From Lelliottia amnigena (lineage in GTDB: Bacteria > Pseudomonadota > Gammaproteobacteria > Enterobacterales > Enterobacteriaceae): 64,000 bases of DNA. Where the stretch lies: the NCBI GenBank assembly GCA_900635465.1, contig LR134135.1, positions 3,968,001-4,032,000 of the forward strand, read 5' to 3'. Of the stretch, positions 25,414-33,656 are shown piece after piece; the first letter of the stretch is position 1, and each line of letters begins with the position of its first letter. A program made the position numbers and the translations under genes. The notes below the pieces were generated by a model, which was given only the letters and a program-made list of their open reading frames with translations, ran no database searches and was not told the origin of the DNA.

Positions 25414-27318
25414 ATGATTGTTTTCTCCTCCTTACAAATTCGTCGCGGCGTACGCGTCCTGCTGGACAACGCTACTGCCACCATTAATCCTGGCCAAAAA
25501 GTCGGCCTGGTGGGCAAAAACGGCTGCGGCAAATCCACTCTGCTTTCGCTTCTGAAAAACGAAATGAGCGCCGATGCGGGCAGCTTTACCTATCCGGGCA
25601 ACTGGCAACTGGCCTGGGTCAACCAGGAAACGCCTGCCCTGAGCGTACCGGCGCTTGAATACGTGATTGACGGCGACCGCGAATACCGCAAGCTGGAAGC
25701 CGAGCTGAACGCCGCCAACGAGCGTAACGACGGCCACGCCATCGCCACCGTTCACGGCAAGCTGGACGCCATCGACGCGTGGACTATTCGCTCTCGCGCC
25801 TCCAGCCTGCTACACGGCTTGGGCTTTAGCAACGAACAGCTCGAACGCCCCGTGAGTGACTTCTCCGGTGGCTGGCGTATGCGCCTGAACCTGGCGCAGG
25901 CGCTGGTGTGTCGTTCCGATTTGCTGCTGCTCGATGAACCAACGAACCACCTCGATCTCGATGCCGTTATCTGGCTGGAAAAATGGCTGAAAAGCTATCA
26001 GGGCACGCTGATTCTGATCTCCCATGACCGTGATTTTCTTGATCCGGTGGTGGATAAAATCATTCACATCGAACAAGAGTCGATGTTCGAATACACCGGC
26101 AACTACAGCTCTTTCGAGCGCCAGCGCGCCACGCGCCTGTCGCAGCAACAGTCGATGTACGAAAGCCAGCAGCAGCGCGTCGCGCATCTGCAAAGCTTTG
26201 TTGACCGTTTCAAAGCCAAAGCCTCCAAAGCCAAGCAGGCGCAGAGCCGCATTAAAATGCTGGAACGCATGGAGATGATCGCGCCTGCGCACGTCGACAA
26301 CCCGTTCCACTTCAGCTTCCGCGCGCCTGAGAGCCTGCCCAATCCACTGTTAAAAATGGAAAAGGTCAGCGCGGGCTATGGCGATCGCATTATTCTGGAT
26401 TCCATCAAGCTCAACCTGGTGCCGGGTTCTCGTATCGGTCTGCTCGGGCGTAACGGTGCCGGTAAGTCCACGTTGATTAAACTGCTGGCGGGCGAGCTTA
26501 ATCCGGTCAGCGGTGATATCGGTCTGGCGAAGGGCATTAAGCTTGGCTACTTCGCGCAGCATCAGCTGGAGTTTTTACGCGCTGACGAATCCCCCATTCA
26601 GCATATGGCGCGCCTTGCTCCACAGGAAATGGAACAGAAGCTGCGTGATTATCTCGGCGGTTTTGGCTTCCAGGGCGATAAAGTCACCGAAATCACCGAG
26701 CGCTTCTCCGGCGGCGAAAAAGCCCGTCTGGTGCTGGCGCTGATCGTCTGGCAGCGTCCAAATCTGCTGCTGCTCGATGAACCTACCAACCACCTGGATC
26801 TTGACATGCGTCAGGCACTGACCGAAGCGCTCATCGAGTTTGAAGGCGCGCTGGTCGTCGTCTCGCACGATCGCCACCTGATCCGCTCCACCACTGACGA
26901 TCTGTACCTGGTTCACGACGGTAAAGTTGAGCCATTCGATGGCGATCTGGAAGATTATCAGCAGTGGCTGACCGATGTGCAGAAGCAAGAAAATCAGCCC
27001 TCTGACGATGCGAAAGACAACGCCAACAGCGCCCAGTCGCGCAAAGATCAAAAGCGTCGCGAAGCAGAGCTGCGCACCCAAACGCAGCCGTTGCGTAAAG
27101 AGATCGCCCGTCTGGAAAAAGAGCTGGAAAAGCTTCACGCAACACTGGCTACCGTCGAAGAAAAACTGGGTGACAGCGGGTTGTACGATCAAAGCCGCAA
27201 AGCCGAGCTGACCGAGTGTTTGCAAATTCAGGCAAAAACCAAATCGGGTCTTGAGGATTGCGAAATGGCGTGGCTGGATGCACAGGAACAGCTGGAAGCA
27301 ATGCTGCAAAGCGACTAA
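25414..27318 (+). CDS. yheS: ABC-F family ATPase YheS
   Basis: A 634-residue soluble ABC-F protein with two ATPase domains and no membrane segments; family members act on ribosomes. Domain 1 has Walker A GLVGKNGCGKSTLL (about residues 33-46), the signature FSGGWRMRLNLAQ and Walker B LLLLDEPTNHLDL. Domain 2 has GLLGRNGAGKSTLI, FSGGEKARLVLAL and a second LLLLDEPTNHLDL. The linker (about 240-310) and C-terminal arm are charged coiled coils. In E. coli yheT follows directly; here mdcR does, only 15 nt downstream on the same strand. Confidence 0.95.
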   Translation: MIVFSSLQIRRGVRVLLDNATATINPGQKVGLVGKNGCGKSTLLSLLKNEMSADAGSFTYPGNWQLAWVNQETPALSVPALEYVIDGDREYRKLEAELNAANERNDGHAIATVHGKLDAIDAWTIRSRASSLLHGLGFSNEQLERPVSDFSGGWRMRLNLAQALVCRSDLLLLDEPTNHLDLDAVIWLEKWLKSYQGTLILISHDRDFLDPVVDKIIHIEQESMFEYTGNYSSFERQRATRLSQQQSMYESQQQRVAHLQSFVDRFKAKASKAKQAQSRIKMLERMEMIAPAHVDNPFHFSFRAPESLPNPLLKMEKVSAGYGDRIILDSIKLNLVPGSRIGLLGRNGAGKSTLIKLLAGELNPVSGDIGLAKGIKLGYFAQHQLEFLRADESPIQHMARLAPQEMEQKLRDYLGGFGFQGDKVTEITERFSGGEKARLVLALIVWQRPNLLLLDEPTNHLDLDMRQALTEALIEFEGALVVVSHDRHLIRSTTDDLYLVHDGKVEPFDGDLEDYQQWLTDVQKQENQPSDDAKDNANSAQSRKDQKRREAELRTQTQPLRKEIARLEKELEKLHATLATVEEKLGDSGLYDQSRKAELTECLQIQAKTKSGLEDCEMAWLDAQEQLEAMLQSD

Positions 27319-27333
27319 CGCAACCGGAGGGTT

Positions 27334-28272
27334 ATGAGTATCGACATCACCAGCGAAATCACTTTTCGCAAGCTAAGCATATTCATGACCTTTATGGAAA
27401 AGGGCAACATCGCACGCACCGCAGAAGCGCTTGGTCTTAGCGGGGTGAGCGTTCATCGCGCGCTGCACACGCTGGAAGAGAACGTGCGCTGCCCGCTGTT
27501 CACCCATAAGGGCCGTAATCTGATTGCGCTGCCCTCCGCGTGGACGCTGCTGGAATATTGCCAGGAAGTGATGCAGGTGATGGATCGCGGGCTGGACGAA
27601 GCGCGTAAAATCGCCGGTATCGGCCAGGGCCGTTTGCGCGTGGGCACGCTCTATTCGCTGACAATGGAAACCGTGCCGCGCCTGATTATGGGCATGAAGC
27701 TGCGCCGTCCGGATCTGGAAATGGATCTGACGATGGGTTCTAACGAAATGCTGCTGCATTTGCTGGATGAAGGCGCGCTGGACGCGATTCTGATCTCCAT
27801 CTCCGAAAGCGATATCGATCGCAACAGCCTCGAAGTCTTGCCCCTGTTCCACGACGACATCTTCCTGGCCGCACCCGCGACAGCAAAACTGATCGGCAAC
27901 GGCCTGGCCGACTTGCGCGACTATAAAGATCAGAAGTTTGTCTCGCTGGCGGAAGGCTTTGCAACTTACGCCGGCTTTCAGGAGGCGTTCCACATCGCCG
28001 GTTTTGAGCCGGAGATCGTGACGCGCGTTAACGACATTTTCTCGATGTTAAGTCTGGTGCAGGCGGGTGTCGGCTTTACGCTGATGCCGGGCAGAATGAA
28101 AAAGGTGTACGAGAATTCCGTGCAACTGCTCAAGCTGGCGCAGCCGTATCAAATGCAGCAGCTCATCGCCATTGTCTTCGCGCGCAACCGCGAGCAAGAC
28201 CCCAGCCTGCGCGCGCTGGCCGCAGAGGGCCGAATGTACGCCCGCAGCCGGGAGCAAAACGCTACGCGCTAA
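27334..28272 (+). CDS. mdcR: LysR family regulator of malonate utilisation
   Basis: A 312-residue LysR-type regulator. The winged HTH spans about residues 10-70 (KGNIARTAEALGLSGVSVHRA), followed by the effector-binding domain starting near VGTLYSLTMETV. Position beside mdcABCDEFGH and similarity to the Klebsiella regulator as I know it support MdcR. A GGAGGG ribosome-binding site precedes the ATG. It follows yheS by only 15 nt, so it may be read from the yheS promoter. Its 3' end overlaps mdcH by 11 nt, tail to tail. Confidence 0.85.
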   Translation: MSIDITSEITFRKLSIFMTFMEKGNIARTAEALGLSGVSVHRALHTLEENVRCPLFTHKGRNLIALPSAWTLLEYCQEVMQVMDRGLDEARKIAGIGQGRLRVGTLYSLTMETVPRLIMGMKLRRPDLEMDLTMGSNEMLLHLLDEGALDAILISISESDIDRNSLEVLPLFHDDIFLAAPATAKLIGNGLADLRDYKDQKFVSLAEGFATYAGFQEAFHIAGFEPEIVTRVNDIFSMLSLVQAGVGFTLMPGRMKKVYENSVQLLKLAQPYQMQQLIAIVFARNREQDPSLRALAAEGRMYARSREQNATR

Positions 28273-29158
28273 GGCGTTGCGCCAGATGCACCGCCACATC
28301 AATGCCGCTGCGTTCCAGCGAAATCGATTCGCCTTCCCACGCAGCCTGTCGCGTAAGACAGGTCAACACGCCACCCGGCGGCATCTCAATCGCCAGTCGT
28401 GCCTCGCGTTCGTTGGCGGAAATCACCGCTTCCTGCCAGCGCACCGTCCGCGCCATGTTCATCGCCAGATCGTCGGCAATCTTTTCAGGCGTCCACAGCA
28501 CGCGTCCGGTGCTGCCGCTGAGATACGCGCAGCGCGGGCGAGAGAGCCTTACGTTTTCAAATGCCGCTACCAGCTTTTGCGCAGGCGGAGCCAACAGTTC
28601 ACAATGTGATGGCACGCTGACGGCCAGCCGGTGCGCTTTGCTCGCCCCTTTCTCCAGCGCGCGTTTCGCAACCTCCGCCATGGCGTCGTCAGAACCCGCA
28701 ATCACAATCTGCGTTTCAGCATTCAGGTTAGCGATATAGGTTCCGCTCCCCTCAATAAGCTTTTCAACCTGCGGTAGCGTCAGCCCCATAATCGCCGTCA
28801 GGCCATAGCCGTGCGGATACGCCTTTTCCATTAGATCGCCGCGCAGCGCCACCAGCCTAAGCGCATCGGTAAACTCCAGCGCGCCGGCAATCACCACTGC
28901 CGGATACGCGCCGATGGACAAACCGCTCACGATATCGGGCGAAACGCCGCGACGCTGTACTTCACGCGCCCACGCCACGCCTGCGATAAGCAGCGCGAGC
29001 TGAACCGCGCGGGTGTGCTGCAAGGCGTCGGGTGAATCCAGTGAATCCACTTCTGCGCCCAGCACCTCTCGCGCCAGCGCCATTTCCGTTCCCGGCAGCG
29101 CTTTCAGCATGCCAGGATACTGCGTCCCCTGTCCCGGAAAGGTAAACAGAATTTTCAT
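28262..29158 (-). CDS. mdcH: Malonate decarboxylase acyltransferase (malonyl-CoA:ACP transacylase) MdcH
   Basis: A 298-residue FabD-like acyltransferase that charges the MdcC acyl carrier protein with a malonyl group, priming the enzyme. The start KILFTFPGQGTQYPGM and the nucleophile motif SGLSIGAYPAV (Ser in GLSIG) are visible, with PSHCELL containing the conserved histidine. I use the ATG at 29156-29158, which overlaps the mdcG stop by one base. Last gene of the mdc operon. Confidence 0.92.
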   Translation of the reverse strand: MKILFTFPGQGTQYPGMLKALPGTEMALAREVLGAEVDSLDSPDALQHTRAVQLALLIAGVAWAREVQRRGVSPDIVSGLSIGAYPAVVIAGALEFTDALRLVALRGDLMEKAYPHGYGLTAIMGLTLPQVEKLIEGSGTYIANLNAETQIVIAGSDDAMAEVAKRALEKGASKAHRLAVSVPSHCELLAPPAQKLVAAFENVRLSRPRCAYLSGSTGRVLWTPEKIADDLAMNMARTVRWQEAVISANEREARLAIEMPPGGVLTCLTRQAAWEGESISLERSGIDVAVHLAQRLSA

Positions 29159-29775
29159 CATTCCTCCCTGTGCCATGGATCGGTCATCAGGCGCGGCCCA
29201 TGACGTGTTTTCAGCAGCGCTTTACCGTCGCGCAGCCATTCGTTCAGCGCGAAGCCGCCAAGCGGCGTTTCCACCTGCGTATCGGCGCGACAAAGGGCAC
29301 TGCTGAGCTGAGACTGCCAGCGTTCGAAAGCCGCCGGTGGCAAGGGCTGCGGCGCACGGATCAGCAGATCGAGATCGCTGTCGGCGTGGATAACCGGAAT
29401 GCCGGTCGCCAGCGCGTAGCCCGTACTGCCGGTGATGCCCCACGTCCACGGCCACGACTGCTGCGCCAGTTGCAGCGCTACCTGAACCGGCGGCTGGGTA
29501 ATAAAAGGTGAGCGCAGCAGATCGTTGAGCACGCAAAGATCGTCGGGAGAAACCACGCGCGCAATACGCTGAGCGTTCACCCATCCCGCCGCGCGCTGGT
29601 CGCGCTTCAGCCCACGTACGCCGACGGGAATTCGTCCTGCATCATCAACATCACGCCGCACCACCACAGGCAAACCGGTATGCCACACGCTATCCACCCA
29701 GGATTCGGTGATACCTTCCAGCGCGTCACGCGCGGTAAGCCAGATAAGATCGTGCGGGCGTAATGTTGCGGTCAT
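29158..29775 (-). CDS. mdcG: Phosphoribosyl-dephospho-CoA transferase MdcG
   Basis: A 205-residue nucleotidyltransferase-like enzyme that attaches the 2'-(5-phosphoribosyl)-3'-dephospho-CoA prosthetic group to a serine of MdcC. The nucleotidyltransferase core GSTGYALATG...DSDLDLLIR (about residues 108-130) carries the metal-binding Asp pair. I use the ATG at 29773-29775 (MTATLRPHDLIWL) rather than an upstream start inside mdcF. Confidence 0.92.
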   Translation of the reverse strand: MTATLRPHDLIWLTARDALEGITESWVDSVWHTGLPVVVRRDVDDAGRIPVGVRGLKRDQRAAGWVNAQRIARVVSPDDLCVLNDLLRSPFITQPPVQVALQLAQQSWPWTWGITGSTGYALATGIPVIHADSDLDLLIRAPQPLPPAAFERWQSQLSSALCRADTQVETPLGGFALNEWLRDGKALLKTRHGPRLMTDPWHREE

Positions 29776-29777
29776 GA

Positions 29778-30737
29778 TTACATTCCTGAAGTCAGTGAGA
29801 TAAACAGCGGCAGCGACAGGATACACAGGACCGAGCTTAACAGCAGCACCGCTTCTGCATCAGGAGACTGCACGCCAAAGCGGTTGCCGAAGACCACGCC
29901 AAAGAAACCGGCGGACAGGGCAATCATCAGAATCGCAGTAATAGCCACGGAACCGTGCAGACCGAAAATCAGCACGATACCCCAGGCAATTGCAGGCTGA
30001 ATCAGCAGCTTGGTGATAGTGGCGCTAATCACCATGGTGTTGATCTGCAGCTTACGGGCAGACAAGATCACGCCCGTCAGGAACAGCGCGGCGGCCGTTG
30101 CGGCCAGACCCAGCGGTTTAATCGCGGCCAGCACCAGCTCCGGCATTTTGATGCCAATCGCAGACAAAATCACACCCAGCAGCGGCCCCATCACAATCGG
30201 TTTTTTAATTGAACGCCACATCAGCACGGGCAGCATCGACAGCGTTGAACCGGTGTTCGCGCCTTCGGCACGCGCTTTTTCACGTTCCAGAATCAGCAGG
30301 CAGAACGGCGTCATCAGTACGGAACCGCAGGCGATAGAGACCGCCACGGAGAGCGACGTCGCAGACCCTTCGCCCAGCACGCTGCCCAGAATCGGTAAAC
30401 CCAATGCGGCGTAGTTCGGCAACGCAACCGTCAGCGTGAGCACCGCGGCATCCTGCGGGGATTTTTTGAAGACGCCGGTGGCGAGGAAATAGATGCCCGC
30501 GTAGGTCACCCACATCGCCAGCGTCAGCACCACAATTAGCGGCGACTGGGCCACAATGCCGGCCCACGGCGTTTGTACCGTCGCACTGAACAGCGCGGCG
30601 GGCAGCGCAAAATCCATGACGAAAATATTGAGCAGGGAAACATTTTTGTTATCGACCATCTTTGCCTTACCGGCCCAGAATCCCAGCAACATGATGATGA
30701 AAATCGGTGCAAGAGCATGAACAATTACGTAAGTCAT
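29778..30737 (-). CDS. mdcF: Malonate transporter, auxin efflux carrier (AEC) family
   Basis: A 319-residue membrane protein with about ten hydrophobic segments in the two-bundle arrangement of the AEC family, beginning VIVHALAPIFIIMLLGFWAG. The loop ALPNYAALGLPILG matches the conserved asparagine-proline crossover motif of this family. Its place between mdcE and mdcG identifies it as the malonate uptake protein MdcF. A 126-nt spacer separates it from mdcE, the longest gap in the operon. Confidence 0.88.
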   Translation of the reverse strand: MTYVIVHALAPIFIIMLLGFWAGKAKMVDNKNVSLLNIFVMDFALPAALFSATVQTPWAGIVAQSPLIVVLTLAMWVTYAGIYFLATGVFKKSPQDAAVLTLTVALPNYAALGLPILGSVLGEGSATSLSVAVSIACGSVLMTPFCLLILEREKARAEGANTGSTLSMLPVLMWRSIKKPIVMGPLLGVILSAIGIKMPELVLAAIKPLGLAATAAALFLTGVILSARKLQINTMVISATITKLLIQPAIAWGIVLIFGLHGSVAITAILMIALSAGFFGVVFGNRFGVQSPDAEAVLLLSSVLCILSLPLFISLTSGM

Positions 30738-30863
30738 AAATCACCTGTAGTAAAAAAGTTTTAGCACTGGCGCGATGATTATTATTTTCAGAATGCACGC
30801 TCCCGCACGGGCGCAATCGCTACGCCCGCGGGGAAATGCCTCTGGCAGGTCTCTTTTTTCTAC
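30738..30863 (-). other. mdcE-mdcF intercistronic spacer with GC-rich hairpin
   Basis: The only long gap in an otherwise tightly packed operon. CGGGCG (30808-30813) can pair with CGCCCG (30823-30828) across a nine-base loop. No T-run follows on the minus strand, so this is not a standard terminator. It may be a processing site or mark an internal promoter for mdcF; neither is proven. Confidence 0.4.
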
Positions 30864-31667
30864 TTACCAGCTTGCTCGCATGCGCTCACGAACAAGAGCA
30901 GAGCTGCGGCGATTGTCAGCACCCAAACGGCTTTTTAGCGTGGTGTCCTGACGTGCGTCGTTGATGGCCTGTTGCAGGGTGGATTTCACCAGCGCCACAT
31001 CGCTTTCCGATGGCGCATCCGGGTTGCTGATATCCAGCAAGTTTTCAAGCAGCCCCAGCGTGGCGTAATTGCTGATGTCGTATGCCATTGGCGGAATGGT
31101 GGCCGCCAGTTTTTCCAGCGCCTCGACGGTGCGCAGAGTGATCCGCGCGGCGGACTCTTTGCCCATCGCATGGATCAGCACGCCTTTGTCGTTGAAAGCA
31201 ATCAGACGGTTAGCCTGATAGCCGTGCGCCAGAAACGCGCCCGACATCGCTTTGCCGACGATCAATCCAATGACCGGGTGACCGGCCAGACGCGCGTTGG
31301 CATAGGCCGCAGCCGCACCGGCCAGCGCCTGGTGGATCCCAAACGCCTCTTCGCGACGGCCATACGCCTGGCTTGGCACATCAATCACCGCCACAATCGG
31401 GCGCTTCACATCGTTATCCGCATCGGCGGCAACGGTTTCGCTGACCACTTTCGCCAACGTCCAGCCTTCCATCAGACCCACTTCACCCAGCGCAGCACGC
31501 GGGAAATGGTTATGGACATCCGGCACCACGGAAATAAAACGTACCGCTTCGCCGTTGATGTCAGCGTCTGCCGCCTGCACGGACGGGCACAGGCCTGACA
31601 GACGTTTGGCATGAGGCGCGAGCGTTTGCAGCCATAATTCGCCGCGGCTGATTGTATTAGTCATCAT
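30864..31667 (-). CDS. mdcE: Malonate decarboxylase gamma subunit
   Basis: A 267-residue carboxyltransferase-fold protein. With MdcD it forms the decarboxylase component that turns malonyl-ACP into acetyl-ACP and CO2 without biotin. The crotonase-like oxyanion-hole region is visible around VIGLIVGKAMSGAFLAHGYQ. Its ATG overlaps the mdcD stop by 4 nt, as expected for subunits made in equal amounts. Confidence 0.92.
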   Translation of the reverse strand: MMTNTISRGELWLQTLAPHAKRLSGLCPSVQAADADINGEAVRFISVVPDVHNHFPRAALGEVGLMEGWTLAKVVSETVAADADNDVKRPIVAVIDVPSQAYGRREEAFGIHQALAGAAAAYANARLAGHPVIGLIVGKAMSGAFLAHGYQANRLIAFNDKGVLIHAMGKESAARITLRTVEALEKLAATIPPMAYDISNYATLGLLENLLDISNPDAPSESDVALVKSTLQQAINDARQDTTLKSRLGADNRRSSALVRERMRASW

Positions 31668-32497
31668 TTCACCTCCCGGGCAAAAAGCGCATGGATCTGT
31701 TCGGTATCCGCCTGTTTGCGGGTGTCAAAATTCGACAGACGCGCGAGATAGTCGTCGTAGTTATCGGTGCGATGTTTCGCCGGAACGCCTTTCGCAAGCG
31801 CGTCGTTCATCGCCTGTTTCACCGCGTTCACCCCGTCGCCCACCAGCGCATCCACCAGACCACTCTGGTAGCGAATTTCGCCGCCGGTCATGCTCCAGAT
31901 AAACGGACGATCGCGGGAGTCGTACTCTTCAATCCCGGCTTCCTGCTCAATAACCTGCGGGCCATTCAGGCCGAGACGCGCTTCCCGGGTCACGATCAGA
32001 TAGCTGCACAGCGCCGCCGCGATAGACATCCCGCCGAAGCAGCCGACGGTTCCCGCGACAATGCCGACAACCGGCGTGTAGCGACGTAAATCGACAATGG
32101 CCGCGTGGATATCGGCAATCGCCGCCAGGCCAAGGTTGGCTTCCTGTAAACGCACGCCGCCGGTTTCAAGGCTTAATACTGCCTGCGTCGGAATGCCGTT
32201 GCGGTTATCTTCCGCCGCCAGCTCCAGCGCTGCCGCCATTTTGGCACCGGACACTTCGCCCATGCTGCCGCCCTGGAATGCGCCTTCAATCGCCACAACC
32301 ACTGCTGGTTTGCCGTTAATGGTGCCTTTCGCAACCACCATGCCGTCATCCGCCTGCGGGACTATGCCCTGCGCGGCCAGCCACGGAGAGGTGATGCCTT
32401 CAAACGGGTCCAGCAGTTCGCGGTAGCTGCCGTCGTCCAGCAGCGCATGCGCGCGCTGACGCGCTTTTAATTCGATAAAACTGCGATCGTCACGCAT
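31664..32497 (-). CDS. mdcD: Malonate decarboxylase beta subunit
   Basis: A 277-residue carboxyltransferase-like subunit that pairs with MdcE. The segment VVAIEGAFQGGSMGEVSGAKM (about residues 67-87) and GIVAGTVGCFGGMSIAAALC (about 143-162) are the conserved acyl-binding loops. It overlaps mdcC by 8 nt and mdcE by 4 nt. Confidence 0.92.
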   Translation of the reverse strand: MRDDRSFIELKARQRAHALLDDGSYRELLDPFEGITSPWLAAQGIVPQADDGMVVAKGTINGKPAVVVAIEGAFQGGSMGEVSGAKMAAALELAAEDNRNGIPTQAVLSLETGGVRLQEANLGLAAIADIHAAIVDLRRYTPVVGIVAGTVGCFGGMSIAAALCSYLIVTREARLGLNGPQVIEQEAGIEEYDSRDRPFIWSMTGGEIRYQSGLVDALVGDGVNAVKQAMNDALAKGVPAKHRTDNYDDYLARLSNFDTRKQADTEQIHALFAREVK

Positions 32498-32789
32498 AGC
32501 TCACCTCTTCAAAAACCTGTTCGATACGGATGCGCGCCACGCCGGGTGTGGCGCCAAAATCGTGGATCGTCAGCGTCCCGGCAGGCAGGCTGCTCACAGT
32601 TTGCAGACGGTTGAACAGCGCCTCCCAGCGGCTGCGGCTGTTATCGACAGATGTGGTGATTTCGATGGTTAACGTCTGGCTCTGGTCGGCGGTGAACAAC
32701 ACCTCCATATCCCCGGAGCCGACAACTCCTGCCAGCGCCCTGCCGCTCACTACGCGGCTGGCCGGCACGGTCAATGTAATTTTTTCCAT
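32490..32789 (-). CDS. mdcC: Malonate decarboxylase acyl carrier protein (delta subunit)
   Basis: A 99-residue acyl carrier protein, unrelated to AcpP in sequence, that carries the phosphoribosyl-dephospho-CoA arm. The serine at position 25 (ALAGVVGSGDMEVLF) matches the known attachment site in Klebsiella MdcC. It lies 9 nt after mdcB, whose product makes the prosthetic group precursor, and overlaps mdcD. Confidence 0.93.
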   Translation of the reverse strand: MEKITLTVPASRVVSGRALAGVVGSGDMEVLFTADQSQTLTIEITTSVDNSRSRWEALFNRLQTVSSLPAGTLTIHDFGATPGVARIRIEQVFEEVSYA

Positions 32790-32798
32790 AACATCCTC

Positions 32799-33656
32799 TT
32801 AATGCTGTGAATTAGGCGTTTCGACGCGATCAAGAAACAGCGTGGCGGCAAGCAGATCGGCCGCGCCCCCGGGCGACGCGTTGAGCGCCAGCATGTGGCG
32901 ATCTAACGCAGCCAGCGCGCGCTGTCCGTCAAGCTGAGCCGTTCCGCCCGCGCTCAGCACCGCACGGGCACCGTCCTGCATGGCGTCCAGCCCTTCCATT
33001 CCGGCACGAGACAACACGCAGGTGTCGGTGAGGGTGGTCATGATCGCCATCAGCGCATCAAGCCGGCTGTGCGTTTCACTGCTGCCGTTGAGTCGGCTGA
33101 GCCGAAGCTGCGGCAATGCCCGCTGGATAATGTGCGGAAACGCCTGCTGCGCCTCTTCGCGCGCGCCCGGTACACGGTAACGGTGCGTGACGCGAAGCCC
33201 TTTGCTGAAGACTTTCGGTGCGGCGTCGTCAGGCAATTTCGCCAGCTCCGCGGCGGTTGCTGCGACGGTCTGCGGTTGGGTATCGCCGCCAAGCATGGCG
33301 ACCGCGCTGACCAGCAAACCCAGCGCCCAAATCGCCCCGCGATGGGTATTGACGCCGTTTGTCGCCGCCATCATTTGCTGTTCGCCTTCGCGTCCGAGCC
33401 GCCCTATGGTTTGTCGAAGCGAAATATCTGCCGGACGCTGCCAGCTTTGCAGCGCCAGCGCCTGGAACGTTGGGGTCAAACTTTGCGCTGAGCGCTCCAT
33501 CAAGGCGAGCGTGAGATCGCGGTGCGCGCCGCTCCCCCGACTGTCCACCAGACCGGGTTTCGGGCTTAATCGTGCTTCGTCAATCAGACACTGCGTGGCG
33601 GTTTGCGCCAGCCATTCGGCACCGCCTTCAACCTGAATCTGGGGCAGAAGTTTCAT
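32799..33656 (-). CDS. mdcB: Triphosphoribosyl-dephospho-CoA synthase
   Basis: A 285-residue CitG-family enzyme that joins ATP and dephospho-CoA to make the precursor of the MdcC prosthetic group. Conserved segments include [22 protein letters not shown] near the N-terminus and [13 protein letters not shown] near residue 110. I use the ATG at 33654-33656 ([10 protein letters not shown]), which overlaps the mdcA stop by one base; a longer reading lies inside mdcA. Confidence 0.92.
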   Translation of the reverse strand: MKLLPQIQVEGGAEWLAQTATQCLIDEARLSPKPGLVDSRGSGAHRDLTLALMERSAQSLTPTFQALALQSWQRPADISLRQTIGRLGREGEQQMMAATNGVNTHRGAIWALGLLVSAVAMLGGDTQPQTVAATAAELAKLPDDAAPKVFSKGLRVTHRYRVPGAREEAQQAFPHIIQRALPQLRLSRLNGSSETHSRLDALMAIMTTLTDTCVLSRAGMEGLDAMQDGARAVLSAGGTAQLDGQRALAALDRHMLALNASPGGAADLLAATLFLDRVETPNSQH

